From contig JAGVKR010000548.1 of NCBI GenBank assembly GCA_020050375.1, positions 1 to 9,906 of the forward strand: DNA of 9,906 bases, in the 5' to 3' direction. Shown here one piece after another: positions 5,500-9,906 of the stretch (the stretch's first letter is position 1; the number at the start of each line of letters is the position of its first letter). Made by a program: the position numbers and the translations under genes. This DNA comes from Planctomycetales bacterium (GTDB taxonomy: Bacteria; Planctomycetota; Planctomycetia; Planctomycetales; Planctomycetaceae). The notes below the pieces were generated by a model. It was not told where the DNA came from. It saw only the letters and a program-made list of their open reading frames with translations, and did not search any database.

Positions 5500-7701
5500 A
5501 TGAGTTCGGGTTGGCTGGAAAACCGCCGCTTCCGCATTGATGGGCCGCACCCCTCCGCCACGCACGTCGATACCGGAAGTCTTCCGGTGTCAGACGGTTC
5601 GGTCGGGCAATCGCTACGACTTTCGACGGCTATCGAGCGTACCCGTGATTATCTGCTCAGACGGCAGGCGCCCGCCGGCTATTGGGTGGGCGAACTCGAA
5701 GGGGACACGATCCTCGAATCCGAGTACATCCTGCTCCTGGCGTTTCTCGGGGAGGGGCAATCGACGAGAGCCTGCCAAAGCGCCAATTACATGCTGCAGA
5801 AGCAGTTGCCGGGAGGAGGCTGGGCCATCTATCCGGGGGGGCCGCTGGAGATCAGCGCCTCGGTGAAGGCGTATTGGGCCCTCAAGATCGTCGGCCATTC
5901 CCCCGATGAAGACGACATGGCGCGGGCTCGCACGGCCATTCGCGCCGCCGGTGGAGCCGAGCAGGTCAACAGCTTCACGCGTTATTATCTGGCGCTGCTG
6001 GGAGTCATTTCCTACGACAAATGCCCGGCAGTCCCTCCTGAAATCGTGCTGCTTCCCAACTGGTGCCCGTTCAATATCCACGAGATGTCGGCGTGGTCGC
6101 GAACGATTCTCGTCCCCCTGAGCCTGCTGTGGGCGTTCCGACCGCAACACGCTTTGCCGGAAGAGCACAACATCCGCGAATTGTTTCTGAAGTCACCCGA
6201 AGAACTGCCCGTGACGATGGGGCCGTCGACGGTCGTCGACCCTCTCAGCAAGCCGTCCCGAATCGATTGGAGCAAATTCTTCGGACGCGTGGATCAGGCG
6301 ATCAAATTGTGCGAGCGGTGGCGGCTGAAGCCGCTTCGAGGCGCGGCGATTCGCAAGGCAGCCGAATGGATGGAGAAGCGGTTCGCCGACAGCGACGGAC
6401 TGGGAGCAATCTTTCCGCCGATCATCTGGAGTGTGATCGCCCTCAAGTGCCTGGGTCACGACGATGATTCGCCGCAGGTTCAGACGGCGCTCCACGAACT
6501 CGAAAAACTGTCGATTGCCGAGGGGGATACGATCCGGCTTGAGCCGTGCAAATCACCGGTGTGGGACACGGCGATCGCGACGATCGCCCTGCGGGATGCC
6601 GGCGTTCCGGCCGATTCGCCGCCGATCCGCCGCGCGGTCGAGTGGCTCCTGTCCAAAGAAGTGCAGGTCGAAGGGGACTGGACGGTTCGCAGCCGCAACA
6701 AGATCCCCGGCGGTTGGTACTTCGAATTCAACAATGCTTTCTACCCCGATGTAGACGACACGGCGATGGTGTTGATCGCGCTGGCGCGCTGTCTGCCAGA
6801 AGGGGCTGAGAATCCGTGGCGTGCTGGTTTTCTTGTCAGCGACTTTCCGGCCTCGGGAGAAATCGGCAACGATGTGACCGCCGTCATATCGCGGCGGGCC
6901 GGCGCTCCGGAGGAAGCCGTCCGCGGAGTCGAAGACTTGCGACCGCTCGTCGGAGCGATTGCGCGCGGGGCGCGATGGATCGTCGGGATGCAGAATCGGG
7001 ATGGCGGCTGGGGGGCCTTCGATCGCGACAACGATCGGGAACTGTTCACGCGCGTGCCGTTCGCCGATCACAACGCCATGATCGACCCGAGCACAGCCGA
7101 TCTGACGGCCCGCGTTCTTGAAATGTTCGCCGGCCTGGGAATGGCCCACGATCACGACATTGCCCAGCGCGCGCTCGATTTCATCTGGGATCATCAGGAG
7201 GCGGATCATTGCTGGTTCGGCCGCTGGGGGGTGAATTACATCTATGGAACGTGGCAAACGCTGGTAGGCCTGACGGCCATCGGCATTCCGGCCGCCGACA
7301 CGCGCGTTCGCCGCGCGGTGGCCTGGCTGAAGGCGCACCAGCAGGAATGCGGTGGCTGGGGTGAATCGCCGCACACTTACGAAGATCCGCGCACACGGGG
7401 GCGAGGAAAACCGACCGCCTCACAGACCGCCTGGGCCCTGCTGGGATTATGTGCCGCGGGAGAAGCCCCTTCGCCGGCCGTTGACGCCGGGGTGCAGTTC
7501 CTCCTCGACACCCAGACCGACGACGGAACCTGGGAAGAAGAAGAATTCACGGGAACCGGATTTCCCAAAGTCTTTTATCTGCGCTATCACCTGTATCGCA
7601 TCTACTTCCCACTGATGGCGCTGGCTCGCGTCGCCCGCCTGCGCGGCGCCGGTCCGGGGCGAGTTGAAAGCGGTGAGTGGAGCATCGAAAGCACGGAGTG
7701 A
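5500..7701 (+). CDS. shc: Squalene-hopene cyclase
   Basis: This 733-residue class II triterpene cyclase converts squalene to hopene/hopanol, the committed step of hopanoid synthesis. It acts as a monotopic enzyme on the inner membrane. The ATG at 5500 follows AAAAGGA at 7 bases spacing; an in-frame TTG at 5473 is disfavoured. The protonating acid motif DVDD is at 417-420, in FYPDVDDTAM. QxxxGxW repeats occur at about 56-62, 102-108, 498-504, 614-620 and 672-678, with a degenerate one at 566-572. The C-terminal KVFYLRYHLYRIYFPLMALAR block is typical. It is longer than the Alicyclobacillus enzyme (631 residues) because of an N-terminal leader of about 40 residues, an insertion of about 43 residues between DVDD and the next QW motif (about 438-487), and a tail (718-733) encoded by a short repeat. 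No other hopanoid gene is in view. It could also be named hpnF. Confidence 0.96.
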   Translation: MSSGWLENRRFRIDGPHPSATHVDTGSLPVSDGSVGQSLRLSTAIERTRDYLLRRQAPAGYWVGELEGDTILESEYILLLAFLGEGQSTRACQSANYMLQKQLPGGGWAIYPGGPLEISASVKAYWALKIVGHSPDEDDMARARTAIRAAGGAEQVNSFTRYYLALLGVISYDKCPAVPPEIVLLPNWCPFNIHEMSAWSRTILVPLSLLWAFRPQHALPEEHNIRELFLKSPEELPVTMGPSTVVDPLSKPSRIDWSKFFGRVDQAIKLCERWRLKPLRGAAIRKAAEWMEKRFADSDGLGAIFPPIIWSVIALKCLGHDDDSPQVQTALHELEKLSIAEGDTIRLEPCKSPVWDTAIATIALRDAGVPADSPPIRRAVEWLLSKEVQVEGDWTVRSRNKIPGGWYFEFNNAFYPDVDDTAMVLIALARCLPEGAENPWRAGFLVSDFPASGEIGNDVTAVISRRAGAPEEAVRGVEDLRPLVGAIARGARWIVGMQNRDGGWGAFDRDNDRELFTRVPFADHNAMIDPSTADLTARVLEMFAGLGMAHDHDIAQRALDFIWDHQEADHCWFGRWGVNYIYGTWQTLVGLTAIGIPAADTRVRRAVAWLKAHQQECGGWGESPHTYEDPRTRGRGKPTASQTAWALLGLCAAGEAPSPAVDAGVQFLLDTQTDDGTWEEEEFTGTGFPKVFYLRYHLYRIYFPLMALARVARLRGAGPGRVESGEWSIESTE
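7661..7701 (+). repeat. Degenerate GAGTG-type repeat forming the cyclase C-terminus
   Basis: GAAAGC-NNN-GAGTG occurs at 7666-7679 and again 21 bases later at 7687-7700; 21 bases is three heptamers. The repeat is read in frame as VESGEWS then IESTE, and the second GAGTG supplies the stop codon region of the cyclase. These residues follow the last conserved block and have no counterpart in typical cyclases, so the array probably arrived at the gene end and extended it. Confidence 0.55.
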
Positions 7702-7812
7702 GTGGCGGGCAGTTGGGTGACGGCGTCTCCGCGCAGCGAGGTTCGATTGCTTTTCGAAGTGGGGGAGATGGAGAGATCGACAATGATTGCATGACCCGGG
7801 GCCGGTCCTTCT

Positions 7813-7832
7813 GCCTCTCCGTGCCTCCCCGT
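7813..7832. repeat. Decamer direct repeat in the shc/GT87 gap
   Basis: GCCTCTCCGT is followed directly by GCCTCCCCGT, differing at one position. It lies in the 159-base gap between the cyclase and the glycosyltransferase. A purine-rich stretch at 7759-7776 is partly complementary, so a weak hairpin is possible but imperfect. It could be chance low complexity. Confidence 0.35.
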
Positions 7833-7860
7833 CTCTGCTGAATTCCCTCCCTCAAGCAAC

Positions 7861-9411
7861 ATGCTCCATCCCGGCAACTTCCACCCGACGGCCGATATTC
7901 GCCGGCATTGGGCGGTGTATCTGGGGTTGGTGATCGCCCTGGCGATCTGGTGCGGCGTGGACGTCACGCGGCGGGCGCGGGTCGATCCCAGGCACCCCGC
8001 GTTGCATATGACCGATTTTACGGTCTACACCGAGGCGGGTGCGGCGTTCTTCGATGGTCGCGAACCGTACGACGTTTCGAACATTCGCGGCTGGAAATAT
8101 CTTTATCCGCCGCTATTCGCCCTTCTGGTGGCCCCGCTGGCCGCTCTCCCTCCGCATTGGCAGGCGGGAGTGTGGTTCGCGCTTTCGGCATGGATGATGT
8201 TCGGTTGTTATTTCGAGTGCCGGCGTTTGGCAAGCGCCCTTTCGGACGCTGGTTGGTTTCGGGAGCCCGAGCGGACGACGAGTGCTCCGATGATCCCGAA
8301 TGGAATCGAACGGGCAGCCGATTCGCGGACTTTTCCGTTGTGGCTGTTCGTTACCGCACTTCTGGCAGCGCTGTTTCCCGTTTTGAACTGCCTGCAACGG
8401 GGGCAGATGGGGTTGTCCCTGGTCTATCCGTTGCTCCTGGGATTTCGCCTGATTTGGCTGGGAAAAACGCGCACCGCCTGGCTGGTCGGAGGGCTCGTGC
8501 TAGCCTTGCCAATTGCCCTCAAGCTCACTCCCGCCCTCCCCGCCTGCGGCGCATTGGCAACCTTGATCGTCGCGGCCTTCCACCGCGGCATGACTCGTTC
8601 GAACGCTCGCGACACTCTCCTCCCCACTCCGCATTCCGAACTCCGAACTCCGCACTTATCCCCGATCTGGGGGACGAGCGGCCTCCTCGCCGGAACGCTC
8701 CTGTTCTTCCTGCTGCTCCCAGCCGCGCTAATCGGGTGGAACGACAACCTGCGACACCTCGAAACGTGGTACGTTCGGGTCGCGTCGCGAGTGAATGACG
8801 TTCGCGATGATGATTTCAGCGGCGACGCGGCTTCCGTCCGCAATCAGAGCTTGTTCAATGCCGTCTATCGCGGAGGAAATTGGGTCGCATACAAGTTTTT
8901 CGACGGTCCCGACGATCTGCGGATTGACGTCACGCAGGCCACCATGCCAATGGACGCGCCGATCGTGTCGCACATCCTGTCGGTCGTGCGGTTCGCGGCC
9001 CTGGCGGCGCTCGGCGCGGTGATAGTCGCGGCGGGACGGGGGGGGCATCCGTTGTTGCACGGCGTGGCGTTTGGGCTGGCAGGAGTGGCGACGCTGGTGG
9101 TCTCGCCCGTGTCGCGCGGGCATTACTTCGTCTTCTGGCTGCCAGCGGTCGTCTTCGTGCCGCTTTGGTTCCGTCAGATCGGTCGACAACGGACCGCGTT
9201 CGCGCTGGCAGTCGTTCCCGCCGCCCTGTCGCTCGCCCACTACGCGCTTTTGCCCTACGCCGGCCGAATCGGATTATTGGGCCTGGGAACGACGGCCTGG
9301 TTCTTCACGACTTGCCTCGGCATTTGGACCTGCCGCGCCGAGGCCGTCGCCTCGGCGCCAATCGGAGCAGTGGAAGTCGACCCCGCAAAGAGATTGACGC
9401 AGGCGGCGTGA
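7861..9411 (+). CDS. Polytopic membrane glycosyltransferase, GT87/DUF2029 family
   Basis: This 516-residue membrane protein has about ten hydrophobic segments, including 18-33, 85-118, 159-175, 186-222, 272-292 and several from 372 to 490. After the first segment comes TDFTVYTEAGAAFFDGREPY (51-70) with an invariant-type Asp52, then YLYPPLFALLVAPLAALP (80-97), RGQMGLSLVYPLLLG (180-194) and KLTP (221-224). This order is typical of GT87 (PF09594). Such enzymes are GT-C fold transferases that use polyprenyl-phosphate sugars on the outer face of the inner membrane; the acceptor here is unknown. The ATG at 7861 has only a weak ribosome site but matches the expected N-terminus. It lies 159 bases after shc on the same strand, so a shared transcript or a role in lipid glycosylation is possible but unproven. 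Residues 256-266 (TPHSELRTPHL) are encoded by a heptamer array in a loop. Confidence 0.85.
   Translation: MLHPGNFHPTADIRRHWAVYLGLVIALAIWCGVDVTRRARVDPRHPALHMTDFTVYTEAGAAFFDGREPYDVSNIRGWKYLYPPLFALLVAPLAALPPHWQAGVWFALSAWMMFGCYFECRRLASALSDAGWFREPERTTSAPMIPNGIERAADSRTFPLWLFVTALLAALFPVLNCLQRGQMGLSLVYPLLLGFRLIWLGKTRTAWLVGGLVLALPIALKLTPALPACGALATLIVAAFHRGMTRSNARDTLLPTPHSELRTPHLSPIWGTSGLLAGTLLFFLLLPAALIGWNDNLRHLETWYVRVASRVNDVRDDDFSGDAASVRNQSLFNAVYRGGNWVAYKFFDGPDDLRIDVTQATMPMDAPIVSHILSVVRFAALAALGAVIVAAGRGGHPLLHGVAFGLAGVATLVVSPVSRGHYFVFWLPAVVFVPLWFRQIGRQRTAFALAVVPAALSLAHYALLPYAGRIGLLGLGTTAWFFTTCLGIWTCRAEAVASAPIGAVEVDPAKRLTQAA
8626..8653 (+). repeat. Heptanucleotide array, ACTCCGM type, inside the GT87 gene
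   Basis: There are four exact-length 7-base units (ACTCCGC, ATTCCGA, ACTCCGA, ACTCCGC) followed by a partial ACTT. Three heptamers equal seven codons, so the array stays in frame and is read as TPHSELRTPH. It falls in a hydrophilic loop between membrane segments, where an insertion is tolerable. Similar TTCCGCA-like heptamers are, from memory, dispersed in planctomycete genomes. Confidence 0.65.
9335..9358. repeat. Perfect 10-bp inverted repeat near the 3' end of the GT87 gene
   Basis: GCGCCGAGGC, loop CGTC, and GCCTCGGCGC form a stable stem within codons for residues 492-500, about 50 bases before the stop. No T-run follows on either strand. It may be a chance product of GC-rich codons, or slow transcription before the convergent kinase gene. 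Confidence 0.5.
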
Positions 9412-9460
9412 AGGCAAGCGGCCGCCAAACCTGACAGCCAGGGCTACCGGCGCAGCAGTT

Positions 9461-9906
9461 TCACGCTTTTTGAGTGAGCGCTTCCACCAGTCGCTCGGTG
9501 GCCGGACGCAACTGCGGAGATCGCTGAAGCGCGCTACGAACCATCTCGCGAAACGGCTCGGGGACCTCCGCCGCCATTCGGTCGGCGTTGAGCTCGCGAA
9601 TCCGGTTGAGAACTTCGAGCACGCCGTTCCCCTCGACGGCCCGGCGCCCTGTCAGCATTTCGTAGAGAATGATCCCCAGGGCGTACACGTCGCTGGCGGG
9701 GGAAGAGGGATGGCCTTCGAGCAGTTCGGGAGCCATGTAGCCGGGCGTTCCCGAGACACCGCCGCGCGCGGCCTCATCCCACGTGAGCGTGGCGGTGCTG
9801 TTGGCGGCCTTCACATCACGGCGGGCCAGGCCGAAGTCGCTGATCTTGGCGTCGCCGTTTTCGGCGATCAGGATGTTTTCGGGCTTCAGATCGCCGTGCA
9901 CGATTC
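9461..9906 (-). CDS. Ser/Thr protein kinase, C-terminal part (cut by window edge)
   Basis: Only the last 148 codons are in the window; the N-terminal lobe lies beyond 9906. Visible kinase motifs are IVHGDLKPENILI (catalytic loop), SDFGLARR (DFG), GVSGTPGYMAPELLEG (P+1 loop and APE), SDVYALGIILYEMLTGR (subdomain IX) and a final helix, RPATERLVEALTQKA. The catalytic Asp, the following Lys and the metal-binding Asn are present, so activity is likely. The Arg of HRD is Gly, making it a non-RD type, which is common in bacterial kinases with HGDLKP. It ends right after the kinase domain with no membrane segment or sensor domain, so any such parts must be N-terminal. It is convergent with the GT87 gene, 49 bases away, with no clear terminator between them. 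It is distinct from the kinase at the left end. Confidence 0.92.
   Translation of the reverse strand, partial: IVHGDLKPENILIAENGDAKISDFGLARRDVKAANSTATLTWDEAARGGVSGTPGYMAPELLEGHPSSPASDVYALGIILYEMLTGRRAVEGNGVLEVLNRIRELNADRMAAEVPEPFREMVRSALQRSPQLRPATERLVEALTQKA

Noticed and set aside
6553..7374. Minus-strand open frame of 273 codons
   Set aside because: It is the reverse shadow of the conserved catalytic half of the cyclase.
7908..8798. Second plus-strand frame of 296 codons within the GT87 gene
   Set aside because: It lacks membrane segments and family motifs, while the other frame shows the full GT87 pattern.

Overview
The window looks like a piece of a planctomycete chromosome. This is inferred from gene content and base composition, not from a marker gene. 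It is GC-rich and carries an ECF-type sigma factor of the kind common in Planctomycetes, translationally overlapped with a membrane Ser/Thr kinase that has a C-terminal sulfatase-modifying-factor (FGE-like) domain. It also carries a second Ser/Thr kinase, a squalene-hopene cyclase with an insertion I associate with planctomycete forms, and short heptanucleotide repeat arrays.

Layout. Positions 10-2948 on the minus strand hold a two-gene signalling operon: the sigma factor first, then a 778-residue kinase whose ATG overlaps the sigma stop codon by 4 bases. Positions 2949-3667 hold no convincing gene but are rich in hairpins, including a perfect 14-bp stem at 3434-3466. Next, on the plus strand, come an unrecognised 82-residue protein (3668-3916), what looks like the C-terminal stub of a cyclase-family (kynurenine-formamidase-like) gene (about 3991-4245), and a complete aldolase of the dihydrodipicolinate synthase/N-acetylneuraminate lyase superfamily (4268-5173) that keeps the Schiff-base lysine but lacks the usual second catalytic tyrosine. 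After a 326-base gap lies a complete squalene-hopene cyclase (5500-7701), then a polytopic GT87/DUF2029-type membrane glycosyltransferase (7861-9411). The right edge is the C-terminal half of a second Ser/Thr kinase on the minus strand (9461-9906, cut by the window).

How the genes may work together. The left operon is a self-contained signalling unit: a cytoplasmic kinase domain tethered to a probable extracytoplasmic FGE-like domain, paired with the sigma factor it may control. The cyclase makes hopene, the hopanoid precursor. The neighbouring GT87 protein may act on a lipid-linked sugar, but a shared pathway is only suggested by adjacency. The stub next to the aldolase suggests an older metabolic operon that has partly decayed.

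Most unusual signals. Three short arrays, each with a different 7-bp unit, sit around and inside the hopene cyclase/glycosyltransferase pair; two of them are translated in frame into the proteins. The hairpin-rich leader at 3330-3550 contains an 8-base sequence that can pair either inside its own stem or with a consensus Shine-Dalgarno downstream. No CRISPR array, tRNA, rRNA or transposase gene was seen, and I found no clear new multi-gene system.
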